A DNA stretch of 64,000 nt from Burhinus oedicnemus (lineage: Eukaryota; Chordata; Aves; Charadriiformes; Burhinidae). This document shows, piece after piece, positions 22,011-33,600 of the stretch (position 1 is its first letter; the number at the start of each line of letters is the position of its first letter). A model generated the notes under the pieces. The model was not told the origin of the DNA, did not search any database, and worked only from the letters and a program-made list of their open reading frames with translations. A program made the translations under genes and the position numbers. Location of the stretch: positions 1,612,970 through 1,676,969 of the forward strand of contig VFFE01007488.1 in the NCBI GenBank assembly GCA_008921705.1, given 5' to 3'.

Positions 22011-25000
22011 AGAGGACACGCAGCACGTAAACATCACCTTCCCAGGGCTGGGAGGGTTTCCATTTTCTTCTCCTTTCCTTGAGCAACAAGGTTAGAGCCC
22101 AAAGAACATAATTCGTTTTATTTATGCTTCCGTAACTCTGGAGTAGCTCCTTTACAGTCAATAGAGGATGAAAACTGTGAGCACCAATTCCTGAGGCACT
22201 TAAAAAGGCTGGGCAAAAGAAAAAAAAATCTGCAAATAGTACTGTCTCTGAAGAGGATGGTTTTTTCATAATGGACATGAACGGAAAATTTAATGATTTG
22301 CGCAAATCTTATAAAAATCCATTTGAAACAAAGATCAATCAGCATTTATAATATTAAAAGATACGTGAAATGGCTTATTTTGGTCCAAATTTCAAAATTA
22401 TATTTTTATTTTGTAATTCAGTTTGGAAGCTAGAGCTCTTGATACATGTTATCTGAAAAATTATATCTTTCTCCAAAACACTTTATAACCTCAAAAGAAA
22501 GATAATATTTTTTGAGAATTCATTTTCTTTTTTTCTAATATTTTGATTTGCAGACCACCTAAGCACTGCAGTCACTAGACCCAGCTTCCCTGTGCATTTG
22601 ACTGAAAGGTGGTGATGATATAGACCAGCAAACCTTAGAAGGCTGAGAAAAAAAGTCTTTGCAGCAGTCCTGTTATAGCAGCCTGCAACAGGATGGGCTG
22701 GAGGGCTAGGGTAAAACAAAATATACTGAAAAATATACACTTGTGTTCATTTCAAATAACCATAATTACCTAAGTTTATAATGACATGTAATCAAAATAT
22801 GATTTGTGAGAGATGTCTTTGCCACTGTAAAATCCTTTTCTTGCTGAAAAACACAACAATAATAACACATTTAATGACAATCAAGATGCAGTTAGATAAT
22901 GATTTGATGTGCTCTTTCATAACTATTTCAAGGTGTCAGCACATCTGAATATCATACTTTCCATGGGAAGTTATTCTGCTTTAACATTGCTGATGTCAAG
23001 GTGAAGGGTTTAACCTATTGTGCTGGGTTAAGAACAAAAGGAATATGTTTGCTTCTGGCATCTGCTGGAAGTGAAAGGCCAGTGGACTGCTGACAGGCAC
23101 TGCTGACAGCATGGTGAGAGGTAAGAGGTTAGAAGGAAGGGCTGCAGATGTTTGTTCCCTTAACATCAGGGTAACGGACAGATGAAGCATTACGTAGCTG
23201 ATGCTGTGTTCTGCCCCAGTCCTGACTGCTCCTCAGCACAAATTTTGTTTTGTTTTGGTTTTTTTTTTTTTTTTTGCTTATTTTCTGGGATTTGGGGGAC
23301 CGGGGAACTTTACAGGCTTTGACATATCTCTGCAGGTCACTCTGGACTTCATTCTTGAGGACCACAAGATACTCTGAAGTGTCTCATTAAAGCCTCCATC
23401 CAGAATATTTCATTGTCATTTGAAATTTCGTGGAAATCAGAGCACCCCTCCAGCCTCAGAAGCTCAATGCCAGCCATGAGAACCAGATGGGACTCAGGTT
23501 AAAGAGGTTGTGTGATCACTCATTTCTCAAAACTCCTGTTAATATCTGAAATCTGCTTGTTTTCTCCCATTAAGCTTTATTATGCTTCTCCCTCCTAGTG
23601 TCTGCAGTCCGAAGCATCTCTCTGAGCCTCAGGTCCCCCATGGCAGCTTGGAGGTGGCCTCTTTGTCTAAACCAATTGGGAAATTTCCCTGTTTCCGTGC
23701 AGAAGAGCCAATAGTGTTGTTTGCTTTTCATTGACTAGGGGGTAAAAACACCCCATTTTCCAGATTTGTCCTGGTAGATGAAATCGTTTCTACTTAGGCA
23801 TTTCTATGTCACAAAGAACTTGGGGTGGGAATCCCTTCATTCATTTGTTTACATACATGACTCCCTTAACAAGTCAGATCTAATATCATACGAGCTCAAG
23901 CATGGCATTAGCCAGACAAGGCACAAAAAACTGGAACCACTTTGTGTTTTCCGAAGTCTGAGCATTGAAGATGGATTCTTCTCCGTACGACTAGTGTAAC
24001 CTGCCACAGAAAAAACCTGTAGCTAGTACTTGTTGTATAAAGAGGAATTCTTTGTTAACTGCCAGAAAAGTATTTGTCACTATAAATAAAGGAAAAGTCT
24101 TGAAACATCCTCTAGGCAGCAGCATAAAAAAAGAGAGAAATGGATCCCTGGGAGCTGCGCACGTCTGTTGAGAACCAGCAGGCAGTTCCCACCTCATGCC
24201 CCTCTGCGGGGGGCAGAGATGCAGGGAGAGCTCCTGCAGATGAGCGTTTAAAAGTGCCTATGCAAATATTAAGCAGCATGCCATCCTCCTACCCAGGCAG
24301 CATCATTTGCACGTGGAAGGGACTGAACCGGCAGCTGAGGTCTGCCAGGGTAAAGGTGCTGAGGAGGTCATCAGCAAGAGCAACTCTTCCCTCAGCAGAC
24401 ACGCGCAGCACTTCTTGCTGTAAAGCGGCAGAGCTGTGCATTTTTCCACTTGCTCCGTTCTGCAGTGGGCCGGTCCCTGGAGACTTCAACCTGCCAGAGT
24501 ACCTGCTGATGGTACCTGGCCTTTCAAGCCTTACATGCCCCCAAAAGTGTGTGTGCATGTTGTCGCTAAACTTTGAGTATAAAGTCCGTATTTTTGTACT
24601 GTTGTTTAGCCTTTCGTACAGGAATACAGCTCCATACTATAATCACCAGAGAATAAAAACAAAGAACTTACTCAGCAGTATTAAAATATAGTAACTTCTG
24701 AATATTTTATGACAACGCTTTAGGTGTAAAACTTTACCAGAGGCCGCTACTAAATAATTGTGTTAAGGAAATGAAAAGAACAAGTGGAATATAGCAGGAG
24801 AGTGGTGTGTATTCAATCATCCCTTACCATCCTCTCCTTTTATATTTCCTTTGTACCACAGAACTCTGTTATCTTTTAGAGCTGATTAACATCGGTGTCC
24901 CACTAAAAGTTAATTTTTATAACCTATAAATATATTTTAAAAGTAAGCTTCCCCTGTATAGCATACATGAAATAATTTGCCGCAGCAGGCTGTCTGAAGC

Positions 25001-25450
25001 CGAAGAGGTAGAACATGACACAGTATGTGGTTGCGTAGACACGTAATTTATTTTTTTTTATTTTACCCTGAAGCTTAAAAATGAGTTAGTTCCCAGACTA
25101 TGGTGGCATGTTCTCTATAGCTGGAATGGGATGACATAGCATTATTACTATTTATGGTGAATTATTCCATGTTTCTATATGTATTTGGCTTGACCTTCTG
25201 TGTGTTGGTCACCTGGCCCATTGGAAATTTTGCAGGATGTTGTTGTTTGACTAAATTTCCCCGCATGTTGTCCAAACTTATTTGGAAAACATGCAGTCAA
25301 AATATGTACAACAATTTTAAAGTAAATTAATGCAATACCAAAACAGAAAAATATGCAGTGAACTATAAATAAATAAGAATAGTTGCATTTTAAAATTCTC
25401 CCTCGCTTACCTACTACGAAAATTATTTTTTTGTGAAATATTTCCTTTAC
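22011..25450. other. Unique sequence, no gene recognised
   Basis: A T17 run lies at 23259-23275, and a 13-base tandem of ACTGCTGACAGGC type at about 23088-23113. The 183-codon plus-strand frame at 24140-24691 resembles no family and has no splice context. It is treated as chance in a locally GC-richer stretch. Confidence 0.5.
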
Positions 25451-25555
25451 CTTCCTGCTCTTCTGAAATGTTTTGGTTGTCTTCTCTTTTTGTGATTCAG
25501 CTTTTCTGCTCTGTTCCTTAAAGATCTTTTCAACTCTTGGATCTTCTCTGTTTCT
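25451..25555 (-). other. Minus-strand exon-like block, 105 bp
   Basis: Read on the minus strand, an acceptor (pyrimidine-rich, ending ATCAG) precedes 105 bases that end at AAG|GTAAAG. One frame is exactly 35 codons in phase 0 and highly charged (it includes VEKIFKEQSRKAESQKEKTT). That frame stays open about 90 codons past the donor. The plus strand here is simply pyrimidine-rich, which by itself removes most stops from the minus strand, so coding is not established. Confidence 0.2.
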
Positions 25556-25705
25556 CTGATTTCATGAAGATAAGGAAAGAAGAAAGCCTCAAACCTTAAT
25601 TAGTTTGGGAAGATATTGATACTGAATGCTCTTTATCAGCATAATTGGATTAATAATAAAGTTCATTAGCAAAGTATTTGCACTACTTTTTTTTTTTTTC
25701 TACAG

Positions 25706-25806
25706 AGGGTGTCATTAAGCTTCAGAGCTAACAGTCAGAGGAAAGCAGGTCTGTCAGCTGTGTGTGCAGAAACAAACTTCACAGTGGTATGATCTTCTGT
25801 ATGCAG
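25706..25806 (+). other. Exon-like block after a T-run acceptor
   Basis: T13 followed by CTACAG (ending 25705) forms a very strong 3' splice signal. CAG|GTGAAA follows at 25806/25807. The only long frame hits TGA about 15 bases before the donor, so any exon here would be non-coding or terminal. Confidence 0.12.
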
Positions 25807-28800
25807 GTGAAAACATTCAAAGTGTGTGGTAGACCTTAGCGTTATGCCAGAGTCCAGAAGGTGTGGGGTGAGCAGCTTCATGGCAGTGCAATTGCTGAGG
25901 TGCTTCCCCCTTTCCTTTCTCCTCTTTTGTGGGCCTAGAATGTTTCCTTTGCCCAGTCACATTCATTTCTTCAAGTGCAGAATTAGCTTGTTTTAAGCTA
26001 CTTTATGGAGTTATACTTTATACAGTACATCACAAAATCTTTTCAAACCCAAAGAGTTCAGCAACCTTAAGAGCTGTTCTTCACCTGTAAGAGTAGCTCA
26101 TGTAGTGTATATCAGCCTGGTCCAGCATTTTACTATCTTTACAACAAACATGTGTTCTATTTTATGTAAAATAAGATCTGAAACAGCTACTGAGACCTGG
26201 TTAAAGTGGTGCAGTTCTTTCACCTTTGTATATCTTCTGCAAGTTGCTTGAGTTGTACAAAAGTGACCTCTGAAGATGCTTTCACATGTAGATAAAATAT
26301 TTATCAAAATGTACTAGTAAATGAATGGTAATTAATGTGTGGTAACATACCAACATAGAAAAATGGCTCTAGTTAGAACATATATTTATTGCCTAAATAA
26401 CAAAATTTACCTCAACCTGCTAAAGCCTATCGACTACATCTGCCTTCTCAGCATTACCCAGATTTGCAACTACACAGCTAAAAAAACCCACACTTAAAAT
26501 ATCTTCTTCCTTCTGCTGACGGCAGCACGTGTGGGAGCTGTGCTTGACTTGTGGTGACTGCTGTTTTCTGCCTCTCACCTGCACAGCTCAGCCCTATAAT
26601 GCGCTCTCGTTAGGGGTCAGCTACACTAACGCTACTCCTCTCTGTCCCACTGCTGCTGGCCCCACAGCATGTCACCTAACCACGCCATCAGGGCCTCATC
26701 CGTACATCACTGGGAAGTATTTTTGTGGAGGATAGTGTCATAACTTCGAAGGAGTCTTTGATGGCACCTTTGATTTCCTTACCCACCCTTGAGGTCCTTA
26801 AGGACGGGACCCTCTGAGGGTATGGCTGTGCTCTTGGATAACTCCACAGTTAGTTTGGCATATGATAAAAGTCGATTTAATTTCTACTTCAGGCTTCACA
26901 GCCTGCTGGCTAATCTGCTAATTGGGTTGGAGAAAAGGGGGGAGGAAGTGGAAGAAAAGGGGAGTAGTGATGAAAGAGGGTGAAAACACATTGCTGTCGG
27001 GATTAGTAACAGGTCCACAGAGGAACAGGTCTTTCAAAAGGTTTCTGAAAGATCAAGGTTTGCTCAGACCTGTTTTAATCACATAAGAAATGGTAGCCTT
27101 TCCTAATAACCTGCGGTCGCTCTCTGTACTTTAAAGTAGCCAAAGGAAACCTTCCTATGCACTAACAAAACATTGCCCCGCTGTCAGAAGTTATGTAGTC
27201 ATCTAAATCAGTTCTCTAGTTGCTCCTATTTCCAAATCACCATTTTATTATAATTAATGTGCTATTGTACTTTTAAATATCATTTATAAATATGCATAAA
27301 CTGAAATAATCTGTAGCAGAAAGGATTTGGGAGTAAAAACATTATGAAACCTATGCCTCTCCAATATAAAATATTATAATGTAAACATATTGCACATAAT
27401 TACATATAATGACAAATGTGTCTCTGTGTGGTACGATTAGTACTGCTGTAACAAAAGAAGAAAGAAGGAGAAGATATCACTCTAGCTGTCAGCCATGTCA
27501 GAAAATAAATACAGACGAAACATGTCTCTCTCACCGTTATTCTATTTACTCATTAAGTAGTCACTACAAACTAACCAACAGCTTGTATTCGACTACAGAG
27601 TTACATAAATCCAAGAAGGGAAAATAAAAAATTATCACCCTTACCCCTTTACTGGGGACAATGAGCTGGATTCAGATTAATATATCTCATTTAGAGAAGG
27701 AACATGTGCAAAATGACTCGTCAACTTCACAAAGAGCAGAGGAGCTTTACTGGAGTTATTTAGAAACCAGATGACAAATTATACTCTGAGCATGCCTTTG
27801 AAAGACTATTCTGTTGGGACATCTAGAAACTGGTGGGGAAGAATCAAATCTAAACTGTATTAAGCAAAAACAAGACCTTGAGTAGCCCTAGGAAACTTTC
27901 ATCAGCGGTTTCATGAGAGACTTCCTGAGAATATGCATGTATGAAATACATTTCTGAGGATGCCTGTGGAAGACCCTCCAAAAATCAGAGCAATGAGCAT
28001 GGAGCTAATGATGTAAATGAGCTGGCTGGGACATTTTAACAAACTGAAACCTCTGTAAAGTTTCTCAGGCCCTACTTGGGAGGAAAGCATCCACCAGTCT
28101 GAAAGCAAACGACAAGCAACCCTTCCATGGGCAAAATAAGGTCAATGCTCTAAGTAAAGTGAGTGAGTGGGCTAACCATTGAACTGTTGGCAACTGAATG
28201 ACAGTCCAGTCTTGCCATCTTATTTTTATAAGAAATTTATGAAGATCTCACTTTTATCTAGATATTTAACAAAGCCAACTTCAAAAGCTTGGCTTTTTTC
28301 ATAAAACAGAAATTTTGTTTTCTGGACAGCTTGGACACAGAGCACCCAACACCAAATGATGAGATTAATCTAAATGTCCTGGAAATAGGACGATAAAAAG
28401 TGGTATCTTGGAGTAGGCATGAAGCAGATATGAAGTATGTTTTAAGAAATACAGGCAGCCACACAAGTGTCCAGTCCTAGCGCTGTATTACATATCTGGC
28501 CTTCCAGTCTGTTCAGGAGTGCTTATGAAGTACACGCATTCAAGCTGTGGCCAGCTGCGCACAGGCACTGGAACAGGAAAAAATACTACATGTTCCCTTC
28601 CACATAAAACAACTACTGTGACAGTATAAACCAGTAAATGGTAAACAGAAATATAAAGGTAAGCCATATTTGTCTTGGCACACATAAAAGTAATTCAAGT
28701 CAATGTAGAACCTGCTTATAAGTCTAAGTCTATTGCTGGCTAAATGTCCACAATAATTTTCTTCAGACATGAAAAATGTACACTGTCTTTTTGAAACTGT

Positions 28801-29864
28801 AGACTGAAGGAGAGTGCTTCTGTAATTGCTAACACAGGAATAGACATTTTCTTGTTGTCCACACCACTGAATTGTGGAAAAAAATACCCATCTATGAAAT
28901 ATTTTCTGGGAATTATACAATACATCTCCCCTGTCCCTCCATCTTGCTGGGTTTTTTTGAAGAAAATTAAGCAACTCATGAAAGACCAAATGAATATCAA
29001 TGAAGAACACACACACTTCTATGTTTTTTTCTGCACAGAGAAGATAAATGATCAGAAAACAGGATTTACTACAGTGCTTTCTTTCCATAAGAGCCCTTGA
29101 TTTTGGCAGAAATGAAAAATACTTATCATCTGCCTACAAAATCACATTTTTAAAGTGAAACCAAAATATGACGGGAGTGACAGCTCCTGCAAAAAGAGAG
29201 CTCAGCCATACAACAGTGACACCAAAGAAGGGACAGGAGAATTTCAGATGTGTAGAAGCACCTTCCCAATAAAAGAGCATGTCTTTACCCCCGGATGGCA
29301 GGGGCTGTCCCTGGACTCCTGTTAGGTTTTTTCCTGCTCCCCACTTCCCAAAACAACTTTTTCTTTCGCTCCCCTGAGGGAGAAGGAGAAAGAAGGCCTT
29401 GGAGGAGGGAGGTTGAGCCTTGTGTGCTTTGGTGGCACAATTAATTGGTCTGAAGTGACAGCCTGCTTGGTGCAGGACAGGATGCTGGCTGAGCCTGGCT
29501 TTGAAATCTGAAGTCTTGCGTGCTATCTATGGCCCCAGATATGGTTTAAAACAAGCCCAAATAGGATTTGTTTGCTCTTTTTGTGGAGCCCTTCCTCCCC
29601 TGCTTCTGCTGAGTGGTCTTCCTCTCCAAGTGGTAACCAAACCTGCAGGAAACTGATTCACTGAGCTGCGGCAGGAGCTAATGGGGAAACCACTGGCTGT
29701 CCATCCTTAATCCTGACAAGGGACCACAGCACCTCCCTGGTAACTGAATTGCTGTTGTTGGGGAAGGAGTGGAGGATATTGGAAAACTGAAACCTGTTCT
29801 GCAATGTTATTTCTTTTTTACAGTAAGGAAGAATGAGTGGGAAGTGGGCATGAGTCTTTTTTTA
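25807..29864. other. Unique sequence, no gene recognised
   Basis: A 182-codon minus-strand frame at 28540-29088 is rich in Cys, Phe and Ser, overlaps other frames on both strands and matches nothing known. It is treated as chance. The segment 29160-29860 is somewhat GC-richer and leads to the AATAAA and poly-A described separately. Confidence 0.5.
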
Positions 29865-29920
29865 AATAAAATAACCTGAAAGTAGACTCAACTAATTCTA
29901 GCCAAAAAAAAAAAAAAAAA
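29865..29920 (+). other. AATAAA followed by a poly-A run at a gap edge
   Basis: AATAAA at 29865-29870 is followed about 33 bases later by at least 17 As (29904-29920), after which sequence is missing. This spacing fits the end of a polyadenylated transcript copied into DNA (a retrocopy), but also a genomic A-run by chance. No parental gene is recognised upstream. Confidence 0.25.
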
Positions 29921-30668
29921 NNNNNNNNNNNNNNNNNNNNNNNNNNNNNNNNNNNNNNNNNNNNNNNNNNNNNNNNNNNNNNNNNNNNNNNNNNNNNNNN
30001 NNNNNNNNNNNNNNNNNNNNNNNNNNNNNNNNNNNNNNNNNNNNNNNNNNNNNNNNNNNNNNNNNNNNNNNNNNNNNNNNNNNNNNNNNNNNNNNNNNNN
30101 NNNNNNNNNNNNNNNNNNNNNNNNNNNNNNNNNNNNNNNNNNNNNNNNNNNNNNNNNNNNNNNNNNNNNNNNNNNNNNNNNNNNNNNNNNNNNNNNNNNN
30201 NNNNNNNNNNNNNNNNNNNNNNNNNNNNNNNNNNNNNNNNNNNNNNNNNNNNNNNNNNNNNNNNNNNNNNNNNNNNNNNNNNNNNNNNNNNNNNNNNNNN
30301 NNNNNNNNNNNNNNNNNNNNNNNNNNNNNNNNNNNNNNNNNNNNNNNNNNNNNNNNNNNNNNNNNNNNNNNNNNNNNNNNNNNNNNNNNNNNNNNNNNNN
30401 NNNNNNNNNNNNNNNNNNNNNNNNNNNNNNNNNNNNNNNNNNNNNNNNNNNNNNNNNNNNNNNNNNNNNNNNNNNNNNNNNNNNNNNNNNNNNNNNNNNN
30501 NNNNNNNNNNNNNNNNNNNNNNNNNNNNNNNNNNNNNNNNNNNNNNNNNNNNNNNNNNNNNNNNNNNNNNNNNNNNNNNNNNNNNNNNNNNNNNNNNNNN
30601 NNNNNNNNNNNNNNNNNNNNNNNNNNNNNNNNNNNNNNNNNNNNNNNNNNNNNNNNNNNNNNNNNNNN
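29921..30668. other. Assembly gap (748 N)
   Basis: Undetermined bases, starting directly after a poly-A run. Any open frame through it is an artefact. Confidence 0.98.
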
Positions 30669-33600
30669 GGCAGACAATTGGGAAACAATTCCCTTCCTTT
30701 ACTTAGCAAATTATTTTAATTATACTACCTGTAATATACAAAATCATGTACCTTAAAAGCAAAATAAATACACTAATGTTTTCTGTTACCTCCAGACCCT
30801 TCTTTGCCATCTTGTCTTTGTTATAGCAAATTGGAGAGCAAAATTAAACACCTAAAAATGGCAGCAATCCCTTTAGTAAACAAGAGCTTTTTAAAACAAC
30901 TCTTTTTAAAGTTATCTGCTGGCTCGTTTGTATTGCCTGGCTTCTTTATTTGCATTCCAGAAAGGCTGTGCCAAAGAGGTCCCCAAAATTTGTCAGAGTT
31001 AACTATTTCACTAAACTTAAAGCTGCCACCTCTGGTGATTAATCAAATTTCGCTCTAAATAGGATTAATTCGGGTGTATCTGTGAAGAAGATTGTCAGAG
31101 TGCACGTCCTTCTTCTCATCTGTCCTCGGGTCTTTTTTTCTTGCTGAATTTAAAATGAAGCTTGAGCTATAATCTTGCATGGCAGATACTGGATCGTTCC
31201 TTTGATAAACATCTAAAATGCTAATGAATGTGGGCTGCAGTTCTGAAACAGCAAAGCAAATGATTTGACAAGAATCTGGAGGGTAAAAAAAAAAAAGGAA
31301 CTTTCTGACTTAAAAGAAAAACTCTTTTTGTTCACATAGAGTATTGTTTCCCCAAGAAAAATTTTTCTGCTCTGCAGAAAACAGAAAAAATCCTACTACA
31401 TCAAAATGCGGAAGCATGAAAAACTGATGAGCTTTCAGATTGTCCTCTTTTGCATGCAAATCATATCAGAAGTTCTCATTAGCATAAATGCATGAGCAAC
31501 TCTAAATGCTTTTAATTTCCAATCTCAGCCAGCAGAGGAGTAATTTGTCACTGTCAGGGTGAAAATCTAAAAAGAAAAAAAAAAGAGAGAAGGACTCCAT
31601 GCTAAATTGGAATCATATAAATTTTTGATTTGCTAATTGACTGATGCTGCAGTTCAATCAGCTGCCTTGAAGGTGTAAATAATTCAGTGTACAGTCAGAA
31701 ATAAAAGCATAATGTGCTTCTACTGAAGGCATATTAGCATTCACGGCACCAGGACACACCTGACCATGTCTTTTTCATAGATACCCTTTAGTCATGTTCT
31801 AACTCTATGCTGACAAGTGCACTACACTAACAAATAAAACTACCTCTGAAAATATTTAGGCTTTCATATTAAGTGACATGCTTCAAGAAATAGTTTAAAA
31901 TATTTTCACTCCAAATAACCTAGTAAGTCAGTCCTAATACTGGCAGGAATGGTGCAGTACAATACCTAAAAAGTGCATAAGTGCAAAGCCAACACTTCTA
32001 TCAACTTTTAATTATCTCTTTTCCTTAATCAACTGCTTTAAATGTCATATGCAAACTGTATTTATTGCAAAAATGCTTCTCATCAATGTGTGTACACAAA
32101 GGGTGTGTTAGAATCTGTATAGGTAGTTGCAATAGTTTGTGATTTACAATAGAGGAAAGATATTCAGATTGTTTTGTACCATTTGTGTTAATCAAAAATT
32201 ATTTCCTTCAAAGCTTTGCTTAAGTAAAACCTATTTTCAACTGACTAGCTATTTCCTCCTTACCTAAATCAAATCAGATTTATATCCATCTTATATTTTT
32301 GTAATATAATTATACTTCCAAGAACATAAATGAATAAATAACAAAAAGTACCTTGAATATACTAAAACCCTCCTATGGAACATGTGTGAGTAAAAGATCC
32401 AGTTTAAAGTTTACCAGATGCATTATGTTAATTATTAATGTCTCATGAAAATCAAATACGGCTATACTGACCCACAAAATGAGTGGTTGCCTTAGCTGTG
32501 AATTATATTTTGCCCAAATTCTAGTTGTACTGTTTTGTTGACATAGCATAAAAATGTATTAGATACATCTTATCTCTTCTTTAGTTGTATCATCAAGCCC
32601 GTTTTCCCTGTCCTCATCCCTTCGAATATATATTTCAAAAATAGTGTTTTTAACAGGTGCAGTTTAAACAATTTGTATTAAGTCTTTATCCCAGGCAAAG
32701 AGCAGATTTAATTGCCAGTAGCAGTCTTGCAATGTTTTTTGCAATGGAAATCTAAGTTTCTGATAACGAAAGGCTTACGCCAAATTCCCCAGTGTTTTCA
32801 ATGGAGATTTAAACTGAATAAAGTCTGCAGGGTTAGGTTCCAAGGTGTTCAGTTTGATTGAGCATTTGATTCTGCTTTCAGTGAAATCAATGACAGCATT
32901 GATTCAGTCATTCACACCTTTTACTTGTCATAAATTGCACATTTCCTTTTAAAATAGTGTTAAAACATGAACAACAATAGCCAAGTCATGAGAATACATG
33001 AATTATGACGTTTTGAATACAAGTTGTAAGGATTCAGTTTCCAAACAACCAGTTCCTGCTTACTCTGATTGTTGCCTAAGGAAGACAGATAAGTCCATTC
33101 AGTCTATATCAATCTAGAAAAAAAAATAATCTGAAAATTGGGTTTATGACTATATTTTTCTGTACCCAGGGTTGTGGAAAATATAACTGAAAGGCAAATC
33201 TCCAAATTCCTTCCTAGGGGAAAGCTAGGGTGAGAAACATCTTATGATAGCAACCCAAGTGTCCCCACCATGCTGTGTAGCCCAGACATCTGCAGATGAC
33301 GCCCTGGCCCAAAGACCTTGCAGTGCAAGCAGAAGAGGCAGACGAGAGCAGGCAGAGCAGATAACCACAGAAGTCATTTCAGATGACAAAAGGTGGGTGG
33401 CAGAACTGGCAGTAAAACTGAAGACAGCCCATTCAGTCTCCACATCTGCTGAAGCATGGCCACTGTGCCTGCTCTGGGCTCATAGTGGTCCAGGGCAGCG
33501 GTGAGGGGACACACGGGCCCTTGGGAAGCAATGGTCCTGGGGGTAGCTTGAGGGGCTGCTCTGCCCTCTCCTCCATGCTGGTGAACCCAGGAAAGGCACG

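Noticed and set aside
24140..24691. 183-codon plus-strand open frame
   Set aside because: No known domain, no splice context, a low-complexity Ser/Arg/Pro mix, and an overlapping open frame on the other strand. It lies in a locally GC-richer stretch where long frames arise by chance.
28540..29088. 182-codon minus-strand open frame
   Set aside because: Rich in Cys, Phe and Ser with no recognisable domain, and other frames are open in the same place. Chance is likelier.
29888..30709. Open frames of 259-273 codons on the minus strand
   Set aside because: They run through the 748-base N gap, so their openness is an artefact.
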